Part shown: positions 43,421 to 52,584 of the stretch, piece by piece
Position numbering within the stretch: position 1 is the stretch's first letter
Layout of the letters: each line of letters opens with the position of its first letter
Source of the DNA: Nocardioides marmorisolisilvae
GTDB taxonomy: Bacteria > Actinomycetota > Actinomycetes > Propionibacteriales > Nocardioidaceae
Length of the DNA: 64,000 nucleotides
Reading direction: 5' to 3'
Assembly (NCBI RefSeq): GCF_003725775.1
Contig: NZ_RJSG01000001.1
Location: 402,746 to 466,745 of the forward strand
Translations under genes and position numbers: made by a program
The notes under the pieces: generated by a model
Databases searched by the model: none
Seen by the model: the letters and a program-made list of their open reading frames with translations, nothing else
Told to the model about the DNA's origin: nothing

Positions 43421-44941
43421 GTGCGCCGCGTCCGTACCGCCCTGCCTGTCGCCCTCGCCGCCGGAGCCCTCGCGCTCGCACCGGGCCTGCCGTCCGCGAC
43501 CGCCGCCACCGGCTCGGTCCGCCTGTTCAGCCCGCAGCCCGAGCTGACGATGACCATCCACAACCCCGGCCCGGACCAGTGGGTGGACTTCAACCCCTCC
43601 ATCTACCTCAAGGCGGTCGGCGCCCGGTTCGAGATCGACGTCCGGCGGACCAGCTTCTCCGACCCGCTCCACGCCGTGGCCACCGTCGGCGGCACGCCGC
43701 GGACCATTCCGGAGTCGATGCTCGACGGGTGGCAGGGCATCCAGCACGCGTTCGTGCTGACGTGGCGCAAGGCCGGCGGTGGCCGGATCTCCCAGACCAA
43801 GGTGGACTGGTGCCCGAACGAGGGGCAGGCGAGCCCCCTGTCACCCTCCGCGGCGTCCCGGACGGTCTTCGCGTGGGGCTGCGGCTTCAACCCGTTCACC
43901 CGCAGCCAGCGATGGGGCGTCGACTCGGGCTGGGCGCGGCAGGTGCTGAGCTACGGGATCGAGACCCCAGACACCTCCAAGCTCGGCAACCACCCGACCC
44001 TCGACGTGGCGATGCGCAAGGACCTCGCGACGATCCTCCGGATCCCGGCCAGCGACCAGGTGCTGCACCTGAAGATCACCGTCGAGCGGGTCACCGATCC
44101 GGTGGACCCGCCGACGCCCGAGCCGACCCCGGGGACGGCCGCACACTCCGCGGGCAGCCCGGACACGATCGCCCCGGCCTCGAGCGAGAGCCGCCGTGCC
44201 GTTCCGCGGGTGAGCACGACCGCGCCGCCCGCTGACGCGCTCCCCGACCTGATCCCGCTGCCGTCCTTCGGGATGTCGACCCACCACGAGGACACCGGGG
44301 ACTACCTGGACTTCGCGGCGACGGTCTACAACGGGGGCAAGGGGCCGCTGGTCGCCGAGGGCTACCGGCGCGGCAGCGAGCCGGTGATGGACGCCTACCA
44401 GCGCTTCTACCGCGGCAGCACGCTGGTCGGCACCGAGAAGGTCGGGACGATGGAGTACGACAGCCGCCCCAGCCACCAGCACTGGCACTTCGAGGACTTC
44501 GCGACCTACGACCTGTGGAACGCCAAGGGCTACCGGGTCCGCACCAGCGGCAAGGAGGCTTTCTGCCTCGCACCGACCGACGCCATCGACCTGCTGCTCC
44601 CCCACGCGGCGGTGAACCCCGGGAACGGCGACCTGGCCACCGCGTGCGGAGACCTGTCCTCGATCTGGGTCCGCGAGGTGCTCGCCGCGGGCTGGGGCGA
44701 CACGTACACCCAGGAGCGGGCGGGCCAGTCGATGGACATCACCACGCTCCCCAACGGCACCTACTACCTGCGGATCACCGCGAACCCGGCCGGACGGCTG
44801 CACGAGGTCTCGACCTCGAACAACATCTCGGTGCGCAAGGTCCTGATCAGCGGCAAGGCTGGAGCGCGCACGGTGAGCGTTCCCCCGGTCGGAGTGATCG
44901 ACAGCGAGAAGATCTACTTCGACCAGGGGGAGGCCCCGTGA
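43421..44941 (+). CDS. secreted lysyl-oxidase-family protein
   Basis: 506 residues. Signal peptide: VRRVRTALPVALAAGALALAPG with cleavage near ATA. The first 200 residues form a beta-rich region of unknown family with Cys pair WCPNEG/WGCGFN. A Pro/Ser/Thr linker (about 225-275) leads to the lysyl-oxidase-like domain, whose copper-binding motif is SHQHWHFEDFATYDLW near residue 352, with CLAPTD and ACGDLSSIWV cysteines after it. It may oxidise amines in cell-wall or external proteins; no proof. GGAGG lies four bases before the GTG. The long frame upstream belongs to clpC antisense. Convergent with lsr2 without a gap. Confidence 0.8.
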   Translation: MRRVRTALPVALAAGALALAPGLPSATAATGSVRLFSPQPELTMTIHNPGPDQWVDFNPSIYLKAVGARFEIDVRRTSFSDPLHAVATVGGTPRTIPESMLDGWQGIQHAFVLTWRKAGGGRISQTKVDWCPNEGQASPLSPSAASRTVFAWGCGFNPFTRSQRWGVDSGWARQVLSYGIETPDTSKLGNHPTLDVAMRKDLATILRIPASDQVLHLKITVERVTDPVDPPTPEPTPGTAAHSAGSPDTIAPASSESRRAVPRVSTTAPPADALPDLIPLPSFGMSTHHEDTGDYLDFAATVYNGGKGPLVAEGYRRGSEPVMDAYQRFYRGSTLVGTEKVGTMEYDSRPSHQHWHFEDFATYDLWNAKGYRVRTSGKEAFCLAPTDAIDLLLPHAAVNPGNGDLATACGDLSSIWVREVLAAGWGDTYTQERAGQSMDITTLPNGTYYLRITANPAGRLHEVSTSNNISVRKVLISGKAGARTVSVPPVGVIDSEKIYFDQGEAP

Positions 44942-45253
44942 TCAGTGAGCCGCTACGTAGGCGTCCTTGACCTGCTGGGAGACGCGGCCGCGGTCCGGAA
45001 CCTCGAAGCCGTTCTCGCGGGCCCAGGTCCGGATGTCGGCCGGGCTGGGGCCGCCACCGGAACGCCCACGCTTGCGGGAACCGGCCCGGCGGGCGTGGCC
45101 GACGTAGAGGGCCAGCGCGTCGCGGAGCTTGTCGGCGTTCTTGGAATTGAGGTCGATCTCGTAGTCACGCCCGTCCAGCGCGAAGCTGACGGTCTCGGAG
45201 GCCTCGGAGCCGTCGATGTCGTCGACGAGAACGATGCTCACCTTTTGCGCCAT
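44942..45253 (-). CDS. lsr2: nucleoid-associated protein Lsr2
   Basis: 103 residues, the usual size. The N-terminal dimer domain (VSIVLVDDIDGSEASETVSFALDGRDYEIDL in family pattern; read here as VLVDDIDGSEA) is followed by a C-terminal DNA-binding domain with DIRTWARENGFEVPDRGRVSQ, where the RGR loop enters the minor groove of AT-rich DNA. Lsr2 silences acquired AT-rich genes, as H-NS does. It sits 74 bases downstream of lysS on the same strand, as in mycobacteria. The AT-richer pair at 29.1-30.4 kb is the kind of DNA it would bind. Confidence 0.95.
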   Translation of the reverse strand: MAQKVSIVLVDDIDGSEASETVSFALDGRDYEIDLNSKNADKLRDALALYVGHARRAGSRKRGRSGGGPSPADIRTWARENGFEVPDRGRVSQQVKDAYVAAH

Positions 45254-45327
45254 GCCGATTCCCCGTTTCTTTCTGTGCCCGTTAAGAGCGTGGCCCGAGC
45301 TGTATTCCAGACCATACCCGAGGTTAT

Positions 45328-46854
45328 TTATTCGGGGCGAAGCAGGGGAAACAGAATAGTTTCGCGAATACCGGCTCCGGTGAGCAGCATGATCAACCGG
45401 TCGACGCCCATGCCCATTCCGCCGGCGGGCGGCATCCCGTACTCCATCGCCTTGAGGAACACCTCGTCGAGCTCCATGGCCTCGGGATCCCCCGCTGCAG
45501 CGAGCAGGGACTGTGCGGTGAGTCGTTCACGCTGCACCACCGGGTCGTTGAGCTCGGAATAGGCCGGAGCCAGCTCGACGCCGTTGATGATGAGGTCCCA
45601 CGCCTCGTTGAGCCCATTCTTTGACCGGTGTGCCTTGGCGAGAGGCTTCACCGCGGACGGATAATCCATCACGAAAGTCGGATTGATCAGAGAATCCTCG
45701 ACGAGCTGTTCGTACAGCTCGACAACAATCTCTTCCGAACCCCATTTCGGCTGCAGTTCGACCTCGCGGGCGGCGGCGTGCTTCCGCAACGCGTCCGCGG
45801 TCGTGTCGACGGTGATCTCCTCGCCGAGAGCGTCGGAGACCAGGTCCAGGATCGGGGCCTGGCGCCACTCGGCCTCCAGGTCGATCTCGGAACCGTCCCG
45901 ACTGGGCACCACGGTGCGGCCGACCGCGCGTGCGGCGTCGAGCACCAGGTCCCGGGTCAGCTGCATCATCGTGAACTGGTCGCCGTAGGCCTGATAAGCC
46001 TCCAGCATCGAGAACTCGGCCGCGTGGGTGGAGTCCAGGCCCTCGTTGCGGAAGGTCCGGCCGATCTCGTAGACCTTGTCGACGCCGCCGATCATCGCCC
46101 GCTTGAGGTCGAGCTCGAGCGCGATGCGCAGCAGCATCGGCTGGTCCAGCGCGTTCAGGTGGGTCTTGAACGGCCGGGCGGCGGCGCCACCGTTGGTGAG
46201 CTGCAGGATCGGCGTCTCGACCTCGAGGTAGCCCTGCGAGTCCAGGGTGTTGCGCAGGCTGCGCAGCACCGTCGCCTTGGTGCGAACCATGTCCCGGGCC
46301 TCGGGCCGGATCATCATGTCGACGTACCGGAGCCGGATCCGGGCCTCGTCGGACAGCGGCTTGTGCTCGTTCGGCAGCGGACGCAGCGTCTTGGCCGCGA
46401 TCTGCCACGTGCTTGCCTGCACCGAGAGCTCGCCGCGGCGGCTGGTGATCACCTCGCCGCTGACGGCGAGCAGGTCACCGAGGTCGACCAGCGCCTTGAA
46501 GTCGGCCAGCGACTCCTCGCCGAGGTCCGCCAGGGACAGCATCACCTGGATCTCCGAGCCGTCGCCCTCGCGCAGCCGGACGAAGCAGAGCTTGCCGGTG
46601 TTGCGCAGGAAGATCACCCGGCCGGTGATCGCCACCTGCTCGCCGGTCATCGTGTCGGGCTCGAGCGAGCCGGCCTCGAGCTGCGGGTCGTACTTCGCGC
46701 GGATCTCCTTGACCGTGTGCGTCCGCTCCACCGCGATCGGGTAGGCCTGCTTGCCGGCCTCCAGCAGCCGCGCACGCTTGTCGCGGCGGACCTGCATCTG
46801 CTCCGGCAGGTCATCGGCCGCTGCGTCGGCGGTGGCGTCGTGCTGGTCGGTCAT
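45328..46854 (-). CDS. lysS: lysyl-tRNA synthetase (class II)
   Basis: 508 residues. N-terminal OB-fold anticodon domain (VAITGRVIFLRNTGKLCFVRL region) then the class II core: motif 2 FRNEGLDSTHAAEFSMLEAY and motif 3 GMGMGVDRLIMLLTG. The start ATG 46854 has TAACCT seven bases ahead and fits homologues; the frame runs on through coaX. It precedes lsr2, matching Rv3598c-Rv3597c. Confidence 0.95.
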   Translation of the reverse strand: MTDQHDATADAAADDLPEQMQVRRDKRARLLEAGKQAYPIAVERTHTVKEIRAKYDPQLEAGSLEPDTMTGEQVAITGRVIFLRNTGKLCFVRLREGDGSEIQVMLSLADLGEESLADFKALVDLGDLLAVSGEVITSRRGELSVQASTWQIAAKTLRPLPNEHKPLSDEARIRLRYVDMMIRPEARDMVRTKATVLRSLRNTLDSQGYLEVETPILQLTNGGAAARPFKTHLNALDQPMLLRIALELDLKRAMIGGVDKVYEIGRTFRNEGLDSTHAAEFSMLEAYQAYGDQFTMMQLTRDLVLDAARAVGRTVVPSRDGSEIDLEAEWRQAPILDLVSDALGEEITVDTTADALRKHAAAREVELQPKWGSEEIVVELYEQLVEDSLINPTFVMDYPSAVKPLAKAHRSKNGLNEAWDLIINGVELAPAYSELNDPVVQRERLTAQSLLAAAGDPEAMELDEVFLKAMEYGMPPAGGMGMGVDRLIMLLTGAGIRETILFPLLRPE

Positions 46855-46861
46855 GGGGAGA

Positions 46862-46867
46862 AGGTTA
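46862..46867 (-). promoter_or_regulatory. -10 element TAACCT of lysS (leaderless)
   Basis: On the minus strand TAACCT ends seven bases before the lysS ATG 46854. It lies in the 35-base gap after coaX. Confidence 0.5.
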
Positions 46868-46889
46868 TCGGCGGCGGACCGGACCGCCC

Positions 46890-47675
46890 TCACTGGTTGC
46901 GGTCGAAGACCAGCTCGAGGCCGCGCAGGGTGAGCCAGGGCTGGTGCTGGGTGATCGAGCGGCACTCGTCGACGACGACCGGGGCCAGCCCACCGGTGGC
47001 GATCACGTTCACGGTCTCGGCGGGGACGCCGAGCTCGCCGATCATCCTCTCGACGATGCCGTCGACCTGGCTGGCGAACCCGAAGACCATGCCGGACTGC
47101 AGGGCCTCGACGGTGTTCTTGGCGATCACCGTGCGCGGCTTGAGCAGCTCGACCTTGCGCAGCTGGGCACCCCTTCGGCCGAGCGCCTCGAGCGAGATGT
47201 CGATGCCGGGCGAGATCGCGCCGCCGATGTACTCGCCGCGCGGGCTGACCACGTCGAAGGTGGTCGCGGTGCCGAAATCGACGACGATCGCCGGCCCCTC
47301 GTACAGGGTGGCGGCCGCCAGGGCGTTGATCACCCGGTCCGCGCCCACCTCGCGCGGGTTGTCCATCAGGACCGGTACGCCGGTGCGGACGCCCGGCTCG
47401 ACCACGACGGCCGGCACGTCGGCGAAGTGCCGGGCCAGCATGTCGCGCCACTCGTGCAATACCGCAGGGACGGTGGCGCAGACCGAGATGCCGTCCGGAC
47501 GAGCACCGCCCCCGAGAGCGCTGCTGCTGTACATCAGGCCGCGGATGAGCACGTACCACTCGTCGGCGGTCCGGGTCTCCAGCGTCGAGACGCGCCAGTG
47601 GTCGCGGACGTCTCCGTCGGAGAGCAGCCCGAGCGTCGTGTGCGAGTTGCCGATGTCGGCGCAGAGCAACGTCAT
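46890..47675 (-). CDS. coaX: type III pantothenate kinase
   Basis: 261 residues. First step of CoA synthesis from pantothenate. The ASKHA phosphate loop is CADIGNSHTTLGL; further motifs are DNPREVGADRVINALAA, VVDFGTATTFDVV and GGAISPGIDISLEAL. Its ATG overlaps the nadC stop by four bases. It receives the product of panC and panD encoded upstream in the same run. Confidence 0.94.
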   Translation of the reverse strand: MTLLCADIGNSHTTLGLLSDGDVRDHWRVSTLETRTADEWYVLIRGLMYSSSALGGGARPDGISVCATVPAVLHEWRDMLARHFADVPAVVVEPGVRTGVPVLMDNPREVGADRVINALAAATLYEGPAIVVDFGTATTFDVVSPRGEYIGGAISPGIDISLEALGRRGAQLRKVELLKPRTVIAKNTVEALQSGMVFGFASQVDGIVERMIGELGVPAETVNVIATGGLAPVVVDECRSITQHQPWLTLRGLELVFDRNQ

Positions 47676-48562
47676 CCGGGGAGGTCCATCCCGAGGTCGA
47701 GCACCTTCACCGAGTGCGTCAACGCACCGACGGAGATGAAGTCCACCCCCGTCTCGGCGACCTCACGGGCACGTTCCAGGGTCATCCCTCCGGAGGCTTC
47801 GAGCACCGCGCGGCCGTCGGTCAGGGCGACCGCCTCGGCCATCATCTCGTTGCTCATGTTGTCCAGCAGCACCCGTTCGCAGCCGGCGTCGAGCAGCAGG
47901 CGGAGCTCGTCGAGGTCGGTGACCTCCACCTCCACCGGCAGGTCCGGGTACCGCGCCTTCACGGCCAGGTACGCCGGGAGCACCCCGCCGGCAGCGACGA
48001 CGTGGTTGTCCTTGACCAGCGCCATGTCCGAGAGGCTGAACCGGTGGTTCACGCCGCCGCCGCAGCGCACGGCGTACTTCTGCAGTGCCCGGTAGCCCGG
48101 CAGCGTCTTGCGGGTGTCGAGCACCTTCGCCCGGGTCCCCTCCAGAGCGGCGACCCAGTGGGCCGTCGCGGTCGCGATCCCGGACAGGTGGGTGGCGTAG
48201 TTCAGCGCGGTCCGCTCGGCGATCAGCACGCCCCGGACCGGGCCGGTGATGCGCATGACGACGTCCCCGGCCCTGACCCGGCTGCCGTCGGCGATGCGGT
48301 CGGTGATCTCGACGTCGTCACCGAGCACCTCGGAGAACACCAGCGCGGCGATGGCGAGGCCGGCCACCACACCGTCCTCGCGGACGCCGAACTCCGCCGT
48401 CACCCGTACGTCGGGAAGGGTGGCCTCGCTGGTGACGTCGACGCCGGTGCCGTCCGGGGGCAGGTCCTCGGCGAGAGCGTCCGCGATCTGCGCGCGCACC
48501 CGCTCCGGGTCGAGGCCGGCTTCCTCGAGCTCGGTGTCGAGAACTTCCTTGAGATCGCTCAT
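47672..48562 (-). CDS. nadC: nicotinate-nucleotide diphosphorylase (carboxylating)
   Basis: 296 residues. Converts quinolinate and PRPP to nicotinate mononucleotide. Motifs: AERTALNYATHLSGIATAT, DTRKTLPGYRALQKYAV, CGGGVNHRFSLSDMALVKDNH, and EASGGMTLERAREVAETGVD. It overlaps nadB by four bases upstream and coaX downstream. NadA was not seen in the window. Confidence 0.95.
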   Translation of the reverse strand: MSDLKEVLDTELEEAGLDPERVRAQIADALAEDLPPDGTGVDVTSEATLPDVRVTAEFGVREDGVVAGLAIAALVFSEVLGDDVEITDRIADGSRVRAGDVVMRITGPVRGVLIAERTALNYATHLSGIATATAHWVAALEGTRAKVLDTRKTLPGYRALQKYAVRCGGGVNHRFSLSDMALVKDNHVVAAGGVLPAYLAVKARYPDLPVEVEVTDLDELRLLLDAGCERVLLDNMSNEMMAEAVALTDGRAVLEASGGMTLERAREVAETGVDFISVGALTHSVKVLDLGMDLPG

Positions 48563-50223
48563 AGCTGTCCCTTGTCGGTGGCCTCGGAGAGGTCGAAGGT
48601 GGCGACCGGGGAGCCCTCGACCAGCACCACGTCGAAGTGCCCGGCGAAGTCGGCGTCGTCGCGCTGGCCGAAGTCCTCGCGCCAGTGCGACCCGCGCGTC
48701 TCCTGGCGCAGGGTGGCCACCTCGGTCAGAGCAGCGCTGATGGTCACCAGGTTGGTGGTCTCCCAGTCCGGCGTACCGTCCTCGCGGCCGCGGGCCGCGT
48801 AGCCGGCCAGCTCCTTGGCGGCGATCGCGAGGCCGTCGGCGCTGCGGAGCACCCCGACCCGCTCGGTCATGGTCGCCTGGAGCGCCGGGCGGACCTCGCC
48901 GACGATGACGCCGACCTGGCGCTCGTCCGCGGCCGGCTCGCGCCAGGGCCCGAGCTCCCCGGGCAGCACCTGAGCGATCCGGCGGGAGAAGACGAGGCCC
49001 TCGAGCAGTGAGTTGGAGGCGAGGCGGTTGGCGCCGTGCACGCCGGAGCAGGCGACCTCGCCGGTCGCGTACAGGCCGGGAACGGTCGACCGGCCCCACA
49101 GGTCGGTGGCGACACCGCCGGAGGCGTAGTGGCACGCGGGGGCCACCGGGATCAGATCCCTGACGGGATCGATCCCATGACTGCGCAAAGTCGCAAGGAT
49201 GGTGGGGAAGCGGCGCTCCCAGAACTCCTCGGTACCTGTTTCTGGGGAGAGGTGCCGGGCGTCCAACCACATGTGCGGCTTGCCCTCCTCGAGCATCCGC
49301 CGGGTGATCGCCTTGGCGACGACGTCGCGCGGGGCGAGGTCGGCGAGCTCGTGCACGCCCTGCATGAAGCGGTTGCCCTCGAAGTCGACGAGGAACGCGC
49401 CCTCACCGCGGACCGCCTCGGAGATCAACGGCTGCTGGCCGGTCGAGTCCGGACCGAGGTACATCACGGTCGGGTGGAACTGGACGAACTCCAGGTCGCG
49501 CAGCACCGCACCCGCGCGCAGCGCCACGGCCATCCCGTCGCCGGTGGAGACCGCAGGGTTGGTGGTCTGCGCGAAGACCTGGCCGAGTCCTCCGGAGGCG
49601 AGCACCACGGCCCGGCAGTAGACCGCGCCGACGCCGTCGCGCTGACCCTCACCGATCACGTGCAGGGTCAGACCCGCGACCCCACCGTCCTCGGCCAGCA
49701 GCAGGTCGACGGCGAGGGCGTGCTCGATCACCTCGATGTCCGGGGCGGCGTGGATCGCCGCCACCAGGGCGCGCTGGATCTCGGCACCGGTGGCGTCGCC
49801 GCCGGCGTGCGCGATCCGGTCGCGGTGGTGGCCACCCTCGCGGGTCAGCGACAGCTCGCCGTCTTCCGCGTGGTCGAAGTTGGCGCCGATGGCGATCAGC
49901 TCGCGGACGGCCTCGGGGCCCTCGTTGACCAGCACCCGGACGGCCTCGAGGTCGCAGGCGCCGGCACCCGCGACCAGGGTGTCGATCTCGTGCTCGGTCG
50001 GGGTGTCCCCCGGACCGAGGGCGGCGGCGATGCCGCCCTGGGCCCACTGCGTGGATCCGGCGGAGAGCACGTCCTTGGTGACGACCAGGATCTTGTCGAC
50101 CTGGCCACGCAACCGGAGTGCAGCCGTCAGACCGGCGATGCCGGTGCCGACGACCACGACGTCGGCGGTGGTCGACCAGCCGGGTTCACCGGCCGCGAGC
50201 CGCTGCGGGACGTGGACGCTCAT
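48559..50223 (-). CDS. nadB: L-aspartate oxidase
   Basis: 554 residues. FAD enzyme oxidising aspartate to iminoaspartate for quinolinate synthesis. Dinucleotide motif VVVGTGIAGLTAALRL at about residue 24; THW-QGGIA region (STQWAQGGIAAALGPGD); EFVQFHPTVMYLG; the second FAD motif YATGEVACSGVHGANRLASNSLLEGL, cited here by GVHGANRLASNSL. A leaderless promoter (TAGTCT) precedes it, so nadB-nadC-coaX can be made separately from panD. Confidence 0.95.
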   Translation of the reverse strand: MSVHVPQRLAAGEPGWSTTADVVVVGTGIAGLTAALRLRGQVDKILVVTKDVLSAGSTQWAQGGIAAALGPGDTPTEHEIDTLVAGAGACDLEAVRVLVNEGPEAVRELIAIGANFDHAEDGELSLTREGGHHRDRIAHAGGDATGAEIQRALVAAIHAAPDIEVIEHALAVDLLLAEDGGVAGLTLHVIGEGQRDGVGAVYCRAVVLASGGLGQVFAQTTNPAVSTGDGMAVALRAGAVLRDLEFVQFHPTVMYLGPDSTGQQPLISEAVRGEGAFLVDFEGNRFMQGVHELADLAPRDVVAKAITRRMLEEGKPHMWLDARHLSPETGTEEFWERRFPTILATLRSHGIDPVRDLIPVAPACHYASGGVATDLWGRSTVPGLYATGEVACSGVHGANRLASNSLLEGLVFSRRIAQVLPGELGPWREPAADERQVGVIVGEVRPALQATMTERVGVLRSADGLAIAAKELAGYAARGREDGTPDWETTNLVTISAALTEVATLRQETRGSHWREDFGQRDDADFAGHFDVVLVEGSPVATFDLSEATDKGQL

Positions 50224-50229
50224 CCGTGG

Positions 50230-50235
50230 AGACTA
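50230..50235 (-). promoter_or_regulatory. -10 element TAGTCT of nadB (leaderless)
   Basis: TAGTCT ends six bases before the nadB ATG 50223, overlapping the end of panD (TAG at 50233-50235 is the panD stop). The same stop/-10 overlap is seen at hemD-hemB. Confidence 0.5.
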
Positions 50236-50655
50236 GCGGCCGGCCGCGACCAGGTCGCCGCGGAGGAGGCCGCTGCCCTCGGGCACGTCGGCCGGGTCGT
50301 TGCCGAGCGTCACGATCGTGTTGTCGGCGTCGACGAAGACGACGTGCGGCTCGTAGGTGCGGGCCTCCGCGGTCTCCATCTGCGCGTAGGCGATCAGGAT
50401 GACGATGTCGCCGGGGTGCACCAGGTGCGCTGCAGCGCCGTTGATGCCGATCACGCCCGAGCCGCGCTCGCCGGCGATCGTGTACGTCTCCAGGCGGGCG
50501 CCGTTGGTGACGTCGACGATGTGCACGAGCTCGCCGGCCAGGAGGTCGGCTGCGTCGAGCAGGTCCTCGTCGACGGTGACCGATCCGACGTAGTGCAGGT
50601 CGGCCTGGGTCACGGTGGCCCGGTGGATCTTGCTCTTCATCATGGTGCGCAACAT
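50233..50655 (-). CDS. panD: aspartate 1-decarboxylase
   Basis: 140 residues. Makes beta-alanine for pantothenate. The pro-enzyme cleaves itself between Gly24 and Ser25, seen here as [11 protein letters not shown]; the new Ser becomes the pyruvoyl group. [18 protein letters not shown] and [15 protein letters not shown] are family stretches. GGAGG lies eight bases before the ATG, which overlaps the panC stop by one base. Confidence 0.95.
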   Translation of the reverse strand: MLRTMMKSKIHRATVTQADLHYVGSVTVDEDLLDAADLLAGELVHIVDVTNGARLETYTIAGERGSGVIGINGAAAHLVHPGDIVILIAYAQMETAEARTYEPHVVFVDADNTIVTLGNDPADVPEGSGLLRGDLVAAGR

Positions 50656-51536
50656 CAGTTGCCTCCTTCGGGGGTGCTGCTCGTCGACCCCAGCTCCAGG
50701 GCGACGTTGTCGATGAGTCGGGTGGCGCCCAGCCGCGCTGCGATGAGCAGCCGGGCCTCGCCGGTGGCCGGGGCGGGGCCCAGGTCCGGCGCGGTGATCT
50801 CGAGGTAGTCCAGGTCCACGCCGGCAACGCCGCGCAGCACCGCGCGAGCAGCGCCGAGTGCTGCTGCCGACCCGCGGACCGCGTCGTCCTGGGCGGCGAA
50901 CAGGGCGCGCGAGAGCACCGTCGCGTTGCTGCGCTGCTCGGGGTCCAGGTAGCGGTTGCGGCTCGAGAGCGCGAGACCGTCGGGCTCGCGGACGGTCGGT
51001 GCGCCGATGACCTCGACGCCCTGGCAGAGCTCGGCCGCCATCCGGGTGATCAGCGCGAGCTGCTGGTAGTCCTTCTGACCGAAGACCGCGACGTCGGGAC
51101 GGACCAGGCCGAACAGCTTGGCCACGACCGTCAGCACTCCGCGGAAGTGCGTGGGACGGACCGCGCCCTCGAGCACGGCACCGAGCGGACCCGGGTCGAC
51201 GGTGACACCGCCGCCGAGGCCGGTCGGGTACATCTCCTCGACCGAGGGCGTGAAGACCACGTCGGCACCGGCCGCGGCGCAGGCCTCGAGGTCGGCGTCC
51301 AGGGTGCGCGGGTAGCGGTCCAGGTCCTCACCCGGAGCGAACTGGGTCGGGTTCACGAAGATCGAGACGACGACGGCACCGTCCGGCCCGACCTCCTCCC
51401 GGGCGCGGTGGATCAGGGCGACGTGGCCCTCGTGCAGCGCGCCCATGGTCGGCACGAAACCGACCCGGCCACCGAAGGTGGCGAGCGCACTGCTCAGGTC
51501 CGCGCGGGAATCGGCGCGGACGAGGGTGCCGTTCAC
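50655..51536 (-). CDS. panC: pantoate-beta-alanine ligase (pantothenate synthetase)
   Basis: 293 residues from GTG 51536, chosen because it overlaps the DUF2520 stop as GTGA; the frame allows 51551. Joins pantoate and beta-alanine using ATP. HIGH-like motif [44 protein letters not shown] with the KMSKS-like function. Forms a pathway run with panD and coaX. Confidence 0.94.
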   Translation of the reverse strand: MNGTLVRADSRADLSSALATFGGRVGFVPTMGALHEGHVALIHRAREEVGPDGAVVVSIFVNPTQFAPGEDLDRYPRTLDADLEACAAAGADVVFTPSVEEMYPTGLGGGVTVDPGPLGAVLEGAVRPTHFRGVLTVVAKLFGLVRPDVAVFGQKDYQQLALITRMAAELCQGVEVIGAPTVREPDGLALSSRNRYLDPEQRSNATVLSRALFAAQDDAVRGSAAALGAARAVLRGVAGVDLDYLEITAPDLGPAPATGEARLLIAARLGATRLIDNVALELGSTSSTPEGGN

Positions 51537-52462
51537 TGCTTCTCGAACCACCCGGCGTCGGTCCGGCGTCCCCGGACGAGGTGCGGTTCCTCGACCCGGG
51601 CGAGAGCCTCGTCGAGGAGCCGGACGATCTTGGCCGCGCGGATCGGCAGCAACCGGCCGTCGAGGACGGCGCGGTCGGCGGTGGCCTTGGCCATCGCGAC
51701 GTACGACGGGATCGTCGCCGGCGCGGTCTCGCCGATCTGCACCAGGTGGGCACGGACCGTGTTCACGTCACCGCGCACGATCGGGCCGGTCAGCGCGGCG
51801 TCGCCGGAGTTCAGCGCGTTGTCGAGAGCGGCCGAGAGCAGTGGTCGCAGGGTCGCGGCCGGGTCCTCGGCTCCCGAGGCGGCCAGCAGCTCCATCGCCT
51901 GGGCGACCAGGGTGACCAGGTGGTTGGCACCGTGCGCCAGACCGGCGTGGTACAGCGTGCGCTTGTCCTCCGGCACCCACATCGGGACGCCGCGCAGGTC
52001 GGTCACCAGGGACTCGAGCTCGGCGCGGTCGGCCTCGCCGGCGGTCACGCCGAAGACGGTCCCGGCGAGCCGGTCCAGGTCGACGACGGTGCCGGTGAAG
52101 GTCATCGCCGGGTGCATCGCGAGCGGCTTCGCGCCGATGGCGGTCGCGGCCTCGAGGACCGCGAGGCCGTGGCGGCCGCTGGTGTGGCAGACGTACTGAC
52201 CGGGACGGATCGCGCCGGCGCCGACGAGCATCGTGACGACGTTCTCGAGCATGTCGTCGGGCACGGTGAGCAGCAGCAGGTCACAGGTGCGGGCCACGTC
52301 GGTCGGCTTGCCGCCCGGTACCCCGGGGAGCAGGTCGGCGATACGCGTCTTCGACGCGGTCGACTCACCGGCCGCGGAGACGATCTCGTGGCCGGCTGCG
52401 CGCAGCGCAGCGGCCAGGACAGCGCCGACCCTGCCGGCGCCAACAACCCCGATTCGGGTCAT
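51533..52462 (-). CDS. Rossmann-like DUF2520 oxidoreductase family protein
   Basis: 309 residues. N-terminal NAD(P)-binding motif VVGAGRVGAVLAAALR; then AMHPAMTF and a helical C-terminal DUF2520 domain (HAGLAHGANHLVTLVAQAMELL). The fold is related to ketopantoate reductase and ProC-type proteins. It lies directly upstream of panC with a 4-base overlap, as in M. tuberculosis (Rv3603c). By context it may supply pantoate, but the activity is not established to my knowledge. Confidence 0.83.
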   Translation of the reverse strand: MTRIGVVGAGRVGAVLAAALRAAGHEIVSAAGESTASKTRIADLLPGVPGGKPTDVARTCDLLLLTVPDDMLENVVTMLVGAGAIRPGQYVCHTSGRHGLAVLEAATAIGAKPLAMHPAMTFTGTVVDLDRLAGTVFGVTAGEADRAELESLVTDLRGVPMWVPEDKRTLYHAGLAHGANHLVTLVAQAMELLAASGAEDPAATLRPLLSAALDNALNSGDAALTGPIVRGDVNTVRAHLVQIGETAPATIPSYVAMAKATADRAVLDGRLLPIRAAKIVRLLDEALARVEEPHLVRGRRTDAGWFEKQ

Positions 52463-52584
52463 GTGGGCTCATCGCCTTTCGTTGCAGTCCCGGGCGGGTA
52501 CCGCACTACTTGATGACGTAAAAAGCGTACGCCGGGCCGCTCGTTCCCGACCAGCGAACGGGTTCGTGGGCTCCATCACACGAA

